Shown: positions 26,741 through 38,311, numbered from the stretch's first letter. The stretch is DNA of 62,051 bases from an uncultured bacterium (GCA_902777385.1 CACYTP010000011.1:1-62051); one strand, 5' to 3'. The notes: generated from the letters alone by a model not told the origin. Made by a program: numbers and translations.

Positions 26741-28459
26741 TTAAGCTGATAATGCTATCGCTTTTCTAACTGTTTCGTTGAATATAATTCTACCTACGGT
26801 AGTTTCTATTCTGTCACCGTGTTCATCTCTTACGACAATCTTGTCGTGAAGCTCGATTACACCAACTTCCAACGCAGAAATAGCATCCTGGAAGTTATAG
26901 AAGTAACCTTTAACAGGCATTTCAGGATTTTTAATAATAGTCAGGTAGTACATACCAAGGACCATATCCTGAGAAGGTGTAATAATAGGTTTACCTGTAG
27001 CAGGTGCCAAGATGTTATTTGTAGCTAACATCAGCATTCTTGCTTCGGTCTGAGCTTCAATTGAAAGCGGAACGTGAACAGCCATCTGGTCACCGTCAAA
27101 GTCAGCGTTAAACGCTGTACATACTAACGGGTGAAGCTGGATAGCACGACCTTCTACCAATTTAGGTTCAAATGCCTGAATACCTAATCTGTGAAGGGTT
27201 GGAGCACGGTTCAATAATACAGGGTGTCCGTTGATAACCTCTTCAAGAATATCCCATACTATTGCCTCTGAACGTTCTATTTTCTTCTTTGCAGATTTAA
27301 TATTTTGAACGTATCCTCTTTCAATTAACTTATTTACTACGAATGGTTTGAACAATTCAATAGCCATTTCTTTTGGCAAACCGCACTGATTTAAGCTCAA
27401 TTGCGGACCTACAACGATAACTGAACGACCTGAGTAGTCAACACGTTTACCGAGTAAGTTCTGTCTGAAACGACCTTGTTTACCTTCGATAATATTTGAT
27501 AATGATTTCAACGCTCTGTTGTTAGGACCTACAACTGTTCTTCCTCTTCTTCCGTTATCAATAAGAGCATCAACAGCTTCCTGCAACATACGTTTTTCGT
27601 TTCTTACGATAATCTCAGGAGCACCCATTTCCAAAAGTCTTTGTAAACGGTTGTTTCTGTTAATTACACGTCTGTATAAATCGTTCAAATCAGATGTTGC
27701 AAAACGTCCGCCATCCAATTGAACCATTGGTCTCAAATCCGGAGGAGTAACAGGAAGTACATCCATAATCATCCAGGTAGGATCTGTTTCTGATGAAATC
27801 AATGAATCCAATAATCTTAATCTCTTGATTAATTTAGATTTTCTTTGAACAGAAGTAACTCCGGCATTTAATTCTGCCCTCATTTCTTCTGCCATAACTT
27901 TAATATCAAGTTCGCCTAACAATTCTTTAATAGCTTCGGCACCAATACCTACTTTTAAGGCACTGTCTTCATGTTCAGCCATAAAGTCTTCATATTCTTC
28001 TTCACTTAACAGTTGAAGCTTTTTGAATTCGGAATCAGCAGGATCAATTACAACATAATTGTTAAAATATATAACCTGTTCCAAATCTTTCAAAGTCATA
28101 TCCAACAGCAAACCTAAGTAAGAAGGGATACCTTTTAAGAACCAGATGTGAGATACAGGAGCAGCAAGCTTTATGTGTCCCATTCTCTGACGTCTTACTT
28201 TTGAATCCGTAACTTCTACACCGCAGCGTTCGCAGATAATACCTTTGTGACGAACTCTTTTATACTTACCGCAATAGCATTCCCAATCTTTTGATGGTCC
28301 GAAAATTCTTTCGCAGAATAAACCATCTCTTTCAGGTTTCAACGTACGGTAGTTGATTGTTTCCGGCTTAGTAACTTCACCGTAGGACCATTTTAAAATC
28401 CTTTCAGGTGACGCAATACTAATTCGTATATAGTCAAAATAATCAATACTTGTTGACAT
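26741..28459 (-). CDS. rpoC1: RNA polymerase beta-prime, N-terminal part (RpoC1, gamma)
   Basis: 572 residues carrying the first zinc site ([20 protein letters not shown]), lid/rudder regions, and the catalytic [16 protein letters not shown] with the three magnesium-binding Asp (about 450). It ends where the cyanobacterial gamma subunit ends. It is co-directional with rpoB and rpoC2; the spacer to rpoB (165 bp) holds an inverted-repeat element. Confidence 0.97.
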   Translation of the reverse strand: MSTSIDYFDYIRISIASPERILKWSYGEVTKPETINYRTLKPERDGLFCERIFGPSKDWECYCGKYKRVRHKGIICERCGVEVTDSKVRRQRMGHIKLAAPVSHIWFLKGIPSYLGLLLDMTLKDLEQVIYFNNYVVIDPADSEFKKLQLLSEEEYEDFMAEHEDSALKVGIGAEAIKELLGELDIKVMAEEMRAELNAGVTSVQRKSKLIKRLRLLDSLISSETDPTWMIMDVLPVTPPDLRPMVQLDGGRFATSDLNDLYRRVINRNNRLQRLLEMGAPEIIVRNEKRMLQEAVDALIDNGRRGRTVVGPNNRALKSLSNIIEGKQGRFRQNLLGKRVDYSGRSVIVVGPQLSLNQCGLPKEMAIELFKPFVVNKLIERGYVQNIKSAKKKIERSEAIVWDILEEVINGHPVLLNRAPTLHRLGIQAFEPKLVEGRAIQLHPLVCTAFNADFDGDQMAVHVPLSIEAQTEARMLMLATNNILAPATGKPIITPSQDMVLGMYYLTIIKNPEMPVKGYFYNFQDAISALEVGVIELHDKIVVRDEHGDRIETTVGRIIFNETVRKAIALSA

Positions 28460-28500
28460 TTTTATTCTTTCTCCTTTTGTTTTAGTTGAAAATCTTTTTG

Positions 28501-28620
28501 GTTGAACGGTCTGACGGTTGAACGGTTGAATGGTTATATCAGTGTTTTACAAATTATATTAAAGTTTTTCAAAAGACTGATATCAACTCTTCAACTTATC
28601 AACCTTTCAACCTTTCAACT
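28501..28620. mobile_element. GGTTGAA-type MITE between rpoB and rpoC1
   Basis: About 120 bp. The left arm is built of GGTTGAA(C/T) units (GTTGAACGGTTGAATGGTT near 28516) ending ATATCAGT. The right arm is the inverted counterpart, from ACTGATAT (28575) to CCTTTCAACCTTTCAACT (28620). The arms pair over about 43 bases with mismatches. They resemble the ends of the IVP element at 41444-41906, so this is probably a gene-less derivative. It starts four bases after the rpoB stop. Confidence 0.65.
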
Positions 28621-28624
28621 AACT

Positions 28625-31600
28625 TTACATATCTCCGAAGGTAGTTGGTGTTTCGAAGAAGTTAATATTTAATAACTCAGAATCTATATCAGAAAGTGTT
28701 CTCTTTGGAGCAGACTTTCTTAAATCGTCCATATCAGTCATTAAATCAACTTCGGCACCATCTTTCTTCGCTACCGTAATATCCAAACCGATACTCTGTA
28801 ACTCTCTTACAAGTACCTTGAATGATTCAGGAATACCAGGTCTTGGAATATTATCACCTTTAACGATTGCTTCGTAAGCTCTGTTACGTCCGTTTACATC
28901 ATCGGATTTGATAGTAAGCATTTCCTGTAATGTATAAGCAGCACCATAAGCTTCCAAAGCCCAAACTTCCATTTCACCGAATCTCTGTCCGCCGAACTGA
29001 GCTTTACCGCCTAAAGGTTGTTGTGTAACTAATGAGTAAGGTCCTGTACTTCTTGCATGAATCTTATCATCAACAAGGTGGACTAATTTCAGGATATAAG
29101 AAAGACCTACAGCAACCGGTCTGTCGAACGGTTCACCTGTTCTTCCGTCTATCAATGTAACCTTACCGTCTTCGTTAACCCAATCGAAGCCTGACTCTTT
29201 AATACCTTTGATAAGCTCAGCCTTAGTAGCTTTTTCAGAAGTATTATCGCCGTATCTTTCGTCGAAAGACGGAGCTTCATAGTGATTACCTGTCAAGTAT
29301 GCTGCCAAACCTAACAACAATTCGTAAGTCTGACCAACATTCATACGAGAAGGAACACCAAGCGGGTTCAATACGATATCTACAGGAGTTCCGTTTGGTA
29401 AGAACGGCATATCTTCTCTCGGAAGAATTCTTGATACGATACCTTTGTTACCATGACGTCCTGAAAGTTTATCACCTACAGAAACCTTACGTTTTTGTGC
29501 AATGTAAACTCTGATTACGGTATTTGCTCCAGGAGGTAACTCGTCACCTTTTTCTCTGTCAAATACCTTAACGTCGATAACACGTCCGCCTTCCCCGTGA
29601 GGAACTCTTAATGAATTATCTTTTACATCTCTTGCTTTTTCCGCAAAAATTGCTCTTAACAATTTTTCTTCAGGCGGATGTTCGGATTCACCCTTAGGTG
29701 TAACCTTACCAACAAGAATATCGTCTGCATAAACTCTGGCACCGATTCTTACAATACCACGTTCATCCAAGTGCCTTAAAGCATCTTCGGAAACATTCGG
29801 AATTTCACGGGTAATTTCTTCAGGGCCGAGTTTTGTTTGACGAGCGTCTATTTCTAATTTTTCAATGTGAACTGATGTAAATACATCATCTTGAACACAT
29901 CTTTCAGAAAGCAAGATAGCATCTTCGAAGTTATATCCTTCCCAAGGCATATACGCAACTAATACGTTCTTACCTAATGAAAGTTCACCGCAGTTAGTAG
30001 AAGCACCATCAGCAATAACATCGCCGGCTTTTACCTTATCACCTGTTCTAACTATTGGTTTTTGAGTGATACAAGTATCCTGGTTACTTCTTAAATATTT
30101 AACCAACGGATAAATATGAGGTTTTTTCTGAGCGTCACGGATAACAATTTCTTCTCCGACAACTCTTTCAACCACACCATCGACATCAGATACAACAACC
30201 ATACCTGAGTCTTTTGCAACACGAGCCTCCATACCTGTACCAACTACAGGTCTGTCTGTAATTAAAAGCGGTACTGACTGACGTTGCATGTTTGAACCCA
30301 TCAATGCACGGTTAGCATCATCGTGTTCGATAAACGGAATCAATGATGTCGCAACTGAAATAATCTGGATAGGAGATACACCGACAAAGTCAACTTTATC
30401 AGCGTCACCCATTGTAAATTCAGATCTGTAACGAATAGGAACTTGATCCGCCTTAATTGTATTATCAGGATTTAACTGAATATCAGCAGGAGCACAACGG
30501 AAGTTTTCATCTTCATCCGCTGTCATATAAACTACTTCATCCGTAACCTTTCTGTCTTTTACAACAAAGAACGGAGCTTCAATAAATCCGTAATCATTAA
30601 CTTTTGCGTGAGTAGCTAATGAACCGATCAAACCTGCGTTCGGACCTTCCGGAGTTTCAATCGGACAAATACGTCCGTAGTGTGAAGGATGAATATCACG
30701 AACAGCAAAACCTGCACGTTCTCTCATCAAACCACCCGGTCCTAATGCTGAAATACGACGTTTGTGAGTCAACTCAGCAAGCGGATTAATCTGATCCATA
30801 AACTGTGATAACTGTGAACTTCCGAAGAATTCTTTTAATGATGCTACTAACGGTTTTGTGTTTAATAAATTCAAAGGTGTTAAAGTTTCTGAATCCTGAA
30901 GAGTCATTCTTTCTTTAACAATTCTTTCAATTCTTGATAAACCAACTCTGAACTGGTTTTGCAACAATTCACCAACCGAGCGAATTCTTCTGTTACCCAA
31001 GTGGTCGATATCATCAACAGTACCTTCATCGTATGTCAAATTGATTAAGTATTCAATTGAAGCTACGATATCCTGAACTGTTAATGTTCTCTGATTCTTA
31101 GGGATATTTAAGTTCAATTTTTTATTTAATTTATAACGACCTACACGACCTATATCGTATTTCTTTTCATCAAAGAAACGAGATTCTAAAATCTGTCTTC
31201 CGCCTTGAGGAGAAGCAGGATCGCCAGGTCTTAATTTCTTGTACAATTCAATTAAAGCATCATCGGTAGTTTCTGTAGTATCCTTATCCAATGTTTTCTT
31301 CAAGAAATCAAAGTGAGTGAATAAAGATTCCATTTCACTTACAGTAATACCCATAGCCTTTAATAAAGTTGTAGCAAGGATTTTTCTGTTTTTATCTATC
31401 TTAACGTAGATTAAATCGTTAGAGTCTGTTTCAATCTTCAACCATGCTCCACGATTAGGAATCATAGTTGCGTTGTATAAACGTTTACCGGCAGGTGAAA
31501 CTTCACGTTTGAAATAAACACCAGGGGAACGAACAATCTGAGAAACGATTACACGTTCTGCACCGTTTACAATGAATGTACCTTTATCGGTCATTGTCGG

Positions 31601-31942
31601 AATATCACCGATGTAAACTTCCTGTTCTTTAATTTCACCGCTGTCACGGTTAACTAATCTAATCATGACACGAAGCTGTTTTGCATAAGTTGCGTCATGA
31701 ATTCTTGCTTCTTCAACAGTATACTTTGCGTTGTCGAATGTGTAATTTGGTAAGAAGTGTAATTCTAATCTGCCTGTATAATCCTTGATAGGAGAGAATG
31801 AAAGTAATTCTTCTTTCAAACCTTCCTTTAAGAACCATTCAAACGATTTTTTCTGCACTTCAATAAGATCGGGTAAATCATCCAAACGAGTATGAGGAAT
31901 ACCCATTGGAGTTACTCTTTTTGCTATTGTTGTCTTAGACAT
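28625..31942 (-). CDS. rpoB: RNA polymerase beta subunit
   Basis: 1105 residues, full length for the short cyanobacterial type of beta. The rifampicin region reads [24 protein letters not shown], and the later conserved stretches are [24 protein letters not shown] and [22 protein letters not shown]. Its promoter at 32147-32175 leaves a leader of about 195 bases. It is not linked to rplJL, which lies 22 kb away. Confidence 0.98.
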   Translation of the reverse strand: MSKTTIAKRVTPMGIPHTRLDDLPDLIEVQKKSFEWFLKEGLKEELLSFSPIKDYTGRLELHFLPNYTFDNAKYTVEEARIHDATYAKQLRVMIRLVNRDSGEIKEQEVYIGDIPTMTDKGTFIVNGAERVIVSQIVRSPGVYFKREVSPAGKRLYNATMIPNRGAWLKIETDSNDLIYVKIDKNRKILATTLLKAMGITVSEMESLFTHFDFLKKTLDKDTTETTDDALIELYKKLRPGDPASPQGGRQILESRFFDEKKYDIGRVGRYKLNKKLNLNIPKNQRTLTVQDIVASIEYLINLTYDEGTVDDIDHLGNRRIRSVGELLQNQFRVGLSRIERIVKERMTLQDSETLTPLNLLNTKPLVASLKEFFGSSQLSQFMDQINPLAELTHKRRISALGPGGLMRERAGFAVRDIHPSHYGRICPIETPEGPNAGLIGSLATHAKVNDYGFIEAPFFVVKDRKVTDEVVYMTADEDENFRCAPADIQLNPDNTIKADQVPIRYRSEFTMGDADKVDFVGVSPIQIISVATSLIPFIEHDDANRALMGSNMQRQSVPLLITDRPVVGTGMEARVAKDSGMVVVSDVDGVVERVVGEEIVIRDAQKKPHIYPLVKYLRSNQDTCITQKPIVRTGDKVKAGDVIADGASTNCGELSLGKNVLVAYMPWEGYNFEDAILLSERCVQDDVFTSVHIEKLEIDARQTKLGPEEITREIPNVSEDALRHLDERGIVRIGARVYADDILVGKVTPKGESEHPPEEKLLRAIFAEKARDVKDNSLRVPHGEGGRVIDVKVFDREKGDELPPGANTVIRVYIAQKRKVSVGDKLSGRHGNKGIVSRILPREDMPFLPNGTPVDIVLNPLGVPSRMNVGQTYELLLGLAAYLTGNHYEAPSFDERYGDNTSEKATKAELIKGIKESGFDWVNEDGKVTLIDGRTGEPFDRPVAVGLSYILKLVHLVDDKIHARSTGPYSLVTQQPLGGKAQFGGQRFGEMEVWALEAYGAAYTLQEMLTIKSDDVNGRNRAYEAIVKGDNIPRPGIPESFKVLVRELQSIGLDITVAKKDGAEVDLMTDMDDLRKSAPKRTLSDIDSELLNINFFETPTTFGDM

Positions 31943-32146
31943 TAAATCACCTCGTTAAATAAATGGTGTACATACTTTTACAAAAATGGTTTTCTAAATT
32001 CTAACTTAAGGCTGTTAACCTTTTATCTCTTAAAACCAACGGAAACTTTTGCAATCATTGAGTTTCAGGGTGATAAACTTTTTTATATATTTCGGAGTAT
32101 TCTTTAAACGGGCACACTACTCCTACAATATTTTACATGTTCTTAA

Positions 32147-32175
32147 ATAATATTCCCAACAAAATTCATAGTCAA
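32147..32175 (-). promoter_or_regulatory. rpoB promoter and long leader
   Basis: Minus-strand TTGACT (32170-32175), a 17-bp spacer and TATTAT (32147-32152). Transcription would start near 32140, leaving about 195 untranslated bases. The leader opens with a possible GGAGTA...TACTCC hairpin and contains no ORF. GAGGTGA precedes the rpoB ATG. 32176-32360 shows nothing else. Confidence 0.6.
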
Positions 32176-32360
32176 GGAATTTTCTCATATATAAATATGA
32201 ATTGTAAATTAATTGTTACAAAGACAATTTATAAAAATTTACAAATGACGAAAAGTTTTGGTATTAGGGAGTTTTAAGGAAACTTATTGAGCATATAAAT
32301 CGACTAAATTTTTACAAATATTGTACTGAACAAATTTATATGTATTCTTATTTACTTTTA

Positions 32361-33692
32361 TTAATTGTTTAACTCCTTTACACTACTTATAAGGATGAAT
32401 TTATCTAATGGATATTTTGAGGAATATTCAACCATAGTCCAACATTTTGATTTTGTAAATAATGAATAATACACCCTTTTATAGTAATCATCGGTCACCG
32501 TCAAGCCATCCGAGAAATAAAAATATATATACCCTTTATCAGTTTCAACAACTCGAAAAAAATATTCCCCTACCGCAATAATTTTACTGCTTATAATTTT
32601 TCTCCCGCTGCCTTTTATGCAATTTTCAGGATTATGATGAGAAGTCCAACTGCAAGATTTAACCATCAACTTTATTATACCGTTATCAGATACCGTTTTT
32701 TTCACTTGTGCATTATGCTTATTAAAAAAATCAATTTCCTGTTCCGTAAAACTTGTACCGTTATCAGCTTTTATGCTGCTGAATACATTGTAGACAGAAT
32801 TATTAACATTTAAAAATTTAAGGCAAAGTAATACAAATCCAAGCACCAAAACATAAATATACGAATAGTTTCTGATACTTTTTATTTCATAATCCCACTT
32901 ATTATTTAACCTGCTAAAATAATAAAATATCAAAATAATAACAATACCAAAATTAATTAATCCAAGACTTGTATGAACAACAGACATAATATCTTGAGGG
33001 ATTGCATCCGCACTATTATACATAAGCACTAAGACCAAAATTCTCGTAATATTCAATAATATAAAGCAAAATATAGATAACAAAACGACTGATAATGACT
33101 TTACGGAAAGTTTTACACGATACATAAATCCTATAATTGCGGTAAAAATCATAATAACGAGTATTGTATTATTGCCGCTGCAAGGATAGTCAATATTAAC
33201 AAAAGTATTTTCAATATTTATAATTGTTGTTTGCAAAAATTGATTATATCCTAATATAGCCAATACATTACCCGCAATTGAAGCACTTAAAAATCTCAAC
33301 GGTGTTCCGATAAAAATTTGGGTATATTCTGCAATTGGTAAACTCAATACCGTCAATAAACTTAACCAATATAATTTTATTTTTGATGAACTTTCTGCAA
33401 ATAATCCTGTAACAGCAGCTAAACCTATCACAAAAATGACTAACCCTAACAGATACGAATGAATACATACAACATTCATTATCTTGCATAAAGATATCGC
33501 TAAAATAACGCAGATATCAATACCGGAACATTTAAAACTTTTGCCGGCAAATAATATTTTTAGTGCATAAATTACACATAACGAAAATAAAACAAAAAAT
33601 GGAGTGTAACTATTACCGAAAGTTTCCGGCAACAGAGGGAACAGTGCAACAAAATATAATAACGGCAAAACAAATTTTAAAACTTTTTGCAT
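32361..33692 (-). CDS. Exosortase with EpsI-like C-terminal domain
   Basis: An integral-membrane transpeptidase of the exosortase family, about 443 residues with about ten membrane helices. The Cys-Arg-His catalytic set is visible: Cys in YPCSGNNT, Arg in LLNITRILVLV, His in VVHTSLGLINF. A soluble tail of about 130 residues has SWTSHHNPENCIKGSG, like the HxPExC...GxG motif of EpsI domains fused to some exosortases. Exosortases recognise PEP-CTERM tails and process or transfer the protein outside the membrane. ATG 33692 is chosen, overlapping the substrate gene by 16 bp; an in-frame start at 33755 would overlap by 79 bp. Confidence 0.8.
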   Translation of the reverse strand: MQKVLKFVLPLLYFVALFPLLPETFGNSYTPFFVLFSLCVIYALKILFAGKSFKCSGIDICVILAISLCKIMNVVCIHSYLLGLVIFVIGLAAVTGLFAESSSKIKLYWLSLLTVLSLPIAEYTQIFIGTPLRFLSASIAGNVLAILGYNQFLQTTIINIENTFVNIDYPCSGNNTILVIMIFTAIIGFMYRVKLSVKSLSVVLLSIFCFILLNITRILVLVLMYNSADAIPQDIMSVVHTSLGLINFGIVIILIFYYFSRLNNKWDYEIKSIRNYSYIYVLVLGFVLLCLKFLNVNNSVYNVFSSIKADNGTSFTEQEIDFFNKHNAQVKKTVSDNGIIKLMVKSCSWTSHHNPENCIKGSGRKIISSKIIAVGEYFFRVVETDKGYIYFYFSDGLTVTDDYYKRVYYSLFTKSKCWTMVEYSSKYPLDKFILISSVKELNN

Positions 33693-36337
33693 ATTACATT
33701 TCTTTTCATACACATAAACAGTAACAACACAATTCCCATTATTATCATTGCCCATTGTTCAGGCTCAGGAACTGCTTTAATATCTTCAGCTTCTTCATCG
33801 CTCTCATTGACTGTTTTATCAATACCGCTTTGCAAGTTCGCCTCAAACCTGTCTGAAGATTTTTCATTTGCTTTTAATTCTTTTTTTTGCCACTTATCAA
33901 CAAGGGCAATATATGATGAATAAGACGTTACTATACCTTGTGATTTTGCAATTTCATGAATTTTATCAAGAATTGAAATATCCGATACATCTTCTTTTGC
34001 AATTTTGTTATCAATAATTTTAGAATAAATATATTTGGTAAAATCAGCATCATTAATTATTTTGCCATCATTTTTTGATTCTTTTGTCAAAACTATGTTG
34101 TTATCGGAATATATACCATCGGAATTTTGTTTAAAAGAATAGTCATTTACAACATCTTTAATACTATCCGCAATTTTACCATTCGATTTCAACACAGATA
34201 ATGCCAATTCATTATAATATGGCGGAATTTTATTGTCTGCATGAATAATGTATACAGGTGCATTTATCTCATCTGGCAATACTCGTTCAGACTTATCAAA
34301 ATCATCACTATCAGTCAGCATAATAACGATATCATAATTTTTCTCAACTGCTTTTATTGCATCTAATCTTTTGGTTTTTCCTATATTGTATTGTTCTGCA
34401 TTATCCATATCAATTTTTTTGCTTATAAGGTCATTAAAGTAATATGCATCAACAGAATTATTAGTTGTTAAGTTTTGGTATTCTTGATTATTACTTAAAT
34501 AATTTTTCCAAGATATACGATTACTGTAGGAAGTATCAAGTAATAATGCTATTCGTTTATTTTTAAATTCCTTCTGTTTATTTACATTTTTCAGACAGTA
34601 CAAATCTTTTTGTATATATGAACATACATTATAATTTCCAAAACCGGATTCAACATTTATAACGTTTGCCTTTACATCTTTAACAGAATTCCCGTTAACT
34701 TCATATTTATAAGTTGTAAAACTGTTTTTATACACATTACGTTTTTCATAAATTTCAGGTAATTTAACACTTCCGTCTTCATTAACGGTTGTCAAATAAT
34801 CATAACTTATTTTTTGGTAATCTTTAGTTTGAACAGGATAAACTCTCAGTGTATACTGCCTTAAACCGTTTTTCTCCAACAATGCAGGATCATGCCTGTT
34901 TACTACTTGTCCTTCGTATGTTTTTCTTGCAGCACCTTTTGTAGAAATTTCACCCTGATATTCGAGGTCTTTACCTAATTTCAAATCGGTTACAACAGCC
35001 CCCTGCGGTAAAGTTAAGTAATAAAATACTTCTTTATCCGTAGTATCTTTATTAAAATATTCTTCTGTGATATTAACCCTTACAATAGGGCTGTTTGAAC
35101 TCGTAAATACTTTCGTAATACGAGATTTAAGCAATACGGATTTTGCGTCTTTATCCAAAACCGTAGCAGCCGTTTCGCTGCCGAATAAAGTCGAATACAA
35201 AGCCTTTCGTATCTTATTTTTTTGAGCAGATTGAATATTTTTATCAAACAGTTCCTGATAATCAGCATTAGCTGAAGCAGGATCAAATTGCCCGTTATAA
35301 ATAAACGGAAATGCTAAAAAATTAAACATATTTTGACAAATCTGTCCGACAGCTTCATTATCATGAATATTATAAACCGATGAATTGGTTTTATCCGCAT
35401 AATACCTGTATTTTGCAATATACTTGTTTGTAAGAATATTTTTATAATTTAATTCTTTTCCGATAACAAATTTTTTAGCGATATCGACTTTATCTTCATA
35501 CGTTAAAGCTTGACGATATTTTGAAATATTATCTAAAAATTTTGTTTCGGAAGGCTGAAACGATAATAATGCCATAACCAAAAAATATATGACGGCATAA
35601 TTTGCTAAAATTCGTTTGTTTGCAATTCTTTTTGTATATTTAATAAAACTTTTTAGATATATATACGCCGATACAAACGGAGATATAATTGCAACAATAA
35701 ATCCGCCAAAAAATAGCAACATAAAAAACATACTTATAAGTATCGTCGGCAGACCCAATAAAGATTCAAGAGAAAACGATGATATAACTATATCAAACCA
35801 CCCGAATGAGAAAAAAGACTGCAATAAACCAAATAAAAACGGTAATACAAAAAATGATGCTAATATAAGTCCGTATGTTCCGAGAATTACGGTAGTTTCA
35901 TAACCAAGAACCATAAATATTCCTGATTTTAGTTTTTTAATATTATAATATTCGACAATTTGAACTCCAACGGCAACAACAACAGATGCCAAAATCATAA
36001 AAATAAACGGTGTTATTTCTCTTAATAAAAATATTCTCAACAAACAAATTAAAATCAACGGCATTTCTATGCCATAAAAAAGTTTAAATACTTTTCTGTA
36101 ATCTTTATATGTCTTACGCAATACATATAAAATAAAAGCAACTACAGGTATAAGCACATTCAAATTAACAATTAACAGAAGCGGAATATTTACTCCTCTT
36201 CCCAAATCTAAAAAACCTGCAATAGCCAGCACACAAGCTAAATTGACATATAATAAATTAAAAACACAAAATAAAAATCCCATTGTTATGTAGTTATTAA
36301 TAAATTTTTTTACAAATTTAAATATCTTCTTCATCAC
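33677..36337 (-). CDS. PEP-CTERM membrane protein with VIT and VWA-like domains
   Basis: 886 residues. About seven membrane helices fill residues 15-260. A VIT domain follows (about 395-510: EVFYYLTLPQGAVVTDL, then KTYEGQV). Next is a von Willebrand A-like part with a MIDAS start, ALLLDTSYSNRIS (about 575), and IVMLTDSDD (about 650). The C-terminus is a PEP-CTERM sorting tail: VPEPEQWA, a hydrophobic helix (MIIMGIVLLLFMCM) and KRN. It is transcribed with the exosortase and is the only PEP-CTERM protein I see, so it is probably a dedicated substrate. VIT/VWA proteins with their own exosortase are known in other phyla; what they do is not known. Confidence 0.8.
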   Translation of the reverse strand: MMKKIFKFVKKFINNYITMGFLFCVFNLLYVNLACVLAIAGFLDLGRGVNIPLLLIVNLNVLIPVVAFILYVLRKTYKDYRKVFKLFYGIEMPLILICLLRIFLLREITPFIFMILASVVVAVGVQIVEYYNIKKLKSGIFMVLGYETTVILGTYGLILASFFVLPFLFGLLQSFFSFGWFDIVISSFSLESLLGLPTILISMFFMLLFFGGFIVAIISPFVSAYIYLKSFIKYTKRIANKRILANYAVIYFLVMALLSFQPSETKFLDNISKYRQALTYEDKVDIAKKFVIGKELNYKNILTNKYIAKYRYYADKTNSSVYNIHDNEAVGQICQNMFNFLAFPFIYNGQFDPASANADYQELFDKNIQSAQKNKIRKALYSTLFGSETAATVLDKDAKSVLLKSRITKVFTSSNSPIVRVNITEEYFNKDTTDKEVFYYLTLPQGAVVTDLKLGKDLEYQGEISTKGAARKTYEGQVVNRHDPALLEKNGLRQYTLRVYPVQTKDYQKISYDYLTTVNEDGSVKLPEIYEKRNVYKNSFTTYKYEVNGNSVKDVKANVINVESGFGNYNVCSYIQKDLYCLKNVNKQKEFKNKRIALLLDTSYSNRISWKNYLSNNQEYQNLTTNNSVDAYYFNDLISKKIDMDNAEQYNIGKTKRLDAIKAVEKNYDIVIMLTDSDDFDKSERVLPDEINAPVYIIHADNKIPPYYNELALSVLKSNGKIADSIKDVVNDYSFKQNSDGIYSDNNIVLTKESKNDGKIINDADFTKYIYSKIIDNKIAKEDVSDISILDKIHEIAKSQGIVTSYSSYIALVDKWQKKELKANEKSSDRFEANLQSGIDKTVNESDEEAEDIKAVPEPEQWAMIIMGIVLLLFMCMKRNVICKKF

Positions 36338-36530
36338 ACAAACCCTTCATTAATATATTAAAATTACTATATGTTTTTTGCAATACATTTTTCTATATAT
36401 CTTAATAATATTTCATAAAATTTATTGAATTTACCACAGGTTTTACATTTTGTTACAGATAAAAACTTATATTAGAGACCTTAGCATAATTTCATGTTAG
36501 AATTATAGTTAGAATAAGAAGGGATATTAT

Positions 36531-37256
36531 ATGAAAAAAGTTTTATTTTTTGTATTGACAGTATTAATTATAAATAGCGGAAACTATTCTTACACAATGG
36601 CGGAAGAAGCAGAACAAAATTCAAAAGTTCCTGCTGTTGAAAGAATGGGAGCAGAAATAAATACCTCAGAAACCAATATATCAGATTCCAAAAACTCTGA
36701 TGAGTCTAAAGTTTTGGAAGCATCCGTAGAATACGACTGGGTAAACATGCAGCAGGTACAGCGTGATGAAAAAATTGCACAGTACCACGACATATTATTT
36801 GCAGAGATTGACAACAATAAACGAACAAAAAAAGAGTTTCGTACACAATATAAAGACTTTCTGAAAGACGAAAATCATCTTACACATTACCGTCTTATAT
36901 CAAGCGGCAGAAAAGAAACCAATGATGAAAATATGTCAGGATTTTTCACAAAATTCAGAGGGCAGGAAATCTTATATTCGTATGCTATCCAACCAAAATC
37001 AGACTTAAAGCATGTATATTATTATTCTGCAAGAGGAAGACTGGCTTATGTTGATGAAATTTCCGAAAACTATCCTAATTTTCCATATCACTCAAAACAA
37101 TATCGTGCAAACGGTAAATTAGCCGGAACAATATATTTTGAAACACATGACATTCAGTATATGTACGCTCCGGACGGCAAATTCAAAGGCATCTGGTTTA
37201 AGGAAAAAATGTATGATGCAAACGGAAAAGAACTTATGACCCGTTCTAACTGGTAA
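36531..37256 (+). CDS. Secreted hypothetical protein with C-terminal MORN/YwqK-like repeats
   Basis: 241 residues with a signal peptide (MKKVLFFVLTVLIINSG, cleavage near SYTMA-EE). The mature part is polar; the last 80 residues show short repeats of the type YYSARGRLAYV, YRANGKLAGTIYF, YAPDGKFKGIWF, YDANGKELM, like the beta-hairpin repeats of YwqK/MORN proteins. The function is unknown. AGAAGGGA precedes the ATG. asd follows 32 bases on. Confidence 0.7.
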   Translation: MKKVLFFVLTVLIINSGNYSYTMAEEAEQNSKVPAVERMGAEINTSETNISDSKNSDESKVLEASVEYDWVNMQQVQRDEKIAQYHDILFAEIDNNKRTKKEFRTQYKDFLKDENHLTHYRLISSGRKETNDENMSGFFTKFRGQEILYSYAIQPKSDLKHVYYYSARGRLAYVDEISENYPNFPYHSKQYRANGKLAGTIYFETHDIQYMYAPDGKFKGIWFKEKMYDANGKELMTRSNW

Positions 37257-37288
37257 TAAATAGAAAATAAACTCTGGAAGGAATAAAA

Positions 37289-38311
37289 ATGACAAACAGA
37301 AAACCAAACATTGCAATACTCGGAGCTACAGGAGTTGTAGGCAGAGAGATTACACAAATTTTAGACGAATTAAAAGTTGAATATAACAGCATTAAATTTT
37401 TATCAAGTGCAAAAAGTGCAGGCACAAAATTAGAGTTTCAGGGAAAAACATACACCGTAGAAGAAGCAACACCTGAAAGCTTTGACGGAATAAATATCGT
37501 ACTTGCATCCGCAGGCGGTTCAACTTCTCAAAAGTTTGCACCCGAGATTGTAAAAAGAGGGGGAGTACTGATTGATAATTCCAGTGCTTTCAGAATGGAA
37601 AAAGATGTTCCGCTTGTTATTGCGACAGTTAATGATGAAGATTTAAGAAATCACAAAGGTATAGTAGCAAACCCTAACTGTTCAACTTCTCAATTAATGC
37701 TCGTATTAAAACCGTTAAATGAAAGAGCAAAAATTAAGAGATTAATTGTTTCAACATATCAAGCAGTGTCAGGTGCTGGACTTGCAGCGATAAATGAATT
37801 AACAGAAGACACAAAAGCTCATCAACGTGGTGAAAAGTACAATAACAAAGCATTTAAAAAGCCTATTTCATTCAACGTAATTCCGCAGATAGATGTATTT
37901 ACGGAAAACGGATATACAAAAGAAGAAATGAAAGTTGTAAACGAAACAAAGAAAATTTTACATCTTCCGTCAGATTTACCTATATCCTGCACGGCCGTCA
38001 GAGTTCCTGTATACAGAGGACACTCAGAGGCAGTTGATATTGAATTTGAAGATGAAATTTCACCTGATGAAGTTCGGAAGATTTTATCAGAAACTTTCGG
38101 GGTAACAGTTATTGATGATATTGATAATTACGAATACCCGACTACTCGTGATGCTGACGGAGTAGACCCTGTTTTTGTCGGCAGAATAAGAAAAAATCTT
38201 GCTTTTAAAAACGGAATTTCTCTGTGGTGTGTAGCTGATAATCTGAGAATTGGTGCAGCTCTTAACACCGTTAGAATTTGTCAAAAAATTATAGAAATGG
38301 ATTTATTTTAA
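37289..38311 (+). CDS. asd: Aspartate-semialdehyde dehydrogenase
   Basis: Reduces aspartyl phosphate to the semialdehyde for Lys/DAP, Thr and Met synthesis. The 340 residues have the NADP loop ILGATGVVGREI, the catalytic Cys in NPNCSTSQLM, and the substrate helix VPVYRGHSEAV. GGAAGGAA precedes the ATG. Confidence 0.96.
   Translation: MTNRKPNIAILGATGVVGREITQILDELKVEYNSIKFLSSAKSAGTKLEFQGKTYTVEEATPESFDGINIVLASAGGSTSQKFAPEIVKRGGVLIDNSSAFRMEKDVPLVIATVNDEDLRNHKGIVANPNCSTSQLMLVLKPLNERAKIKRLIVSTYQAVSGAGLAAINELTEDTKAHQRGEKYNNKAFKKPISFNVIPQIDVFTENGYTKEEMKVVNETKKILHLPSDLPISCTAVRVPVYRGHSEAVDIEFEDEISPDEVRKILSETFGVTVIDDIDNYEYPTTRDADGVDPVFVGRIRKNLAFKNGISLWCVADNLRIGAALNTVRICQKIIEMDLF

Noticed and set aside
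28501-28620. GGTTGAA repeats as a CRISPR array
   Set aside because: Units are short, contiguous and inverted, without spacers; no cas genes are present.
31943-32139. Riboswitch in the rpoB leader
   Set aside because: No recognisable aptamer; only a 6-bp GGAGTA/TACTCC pairing.
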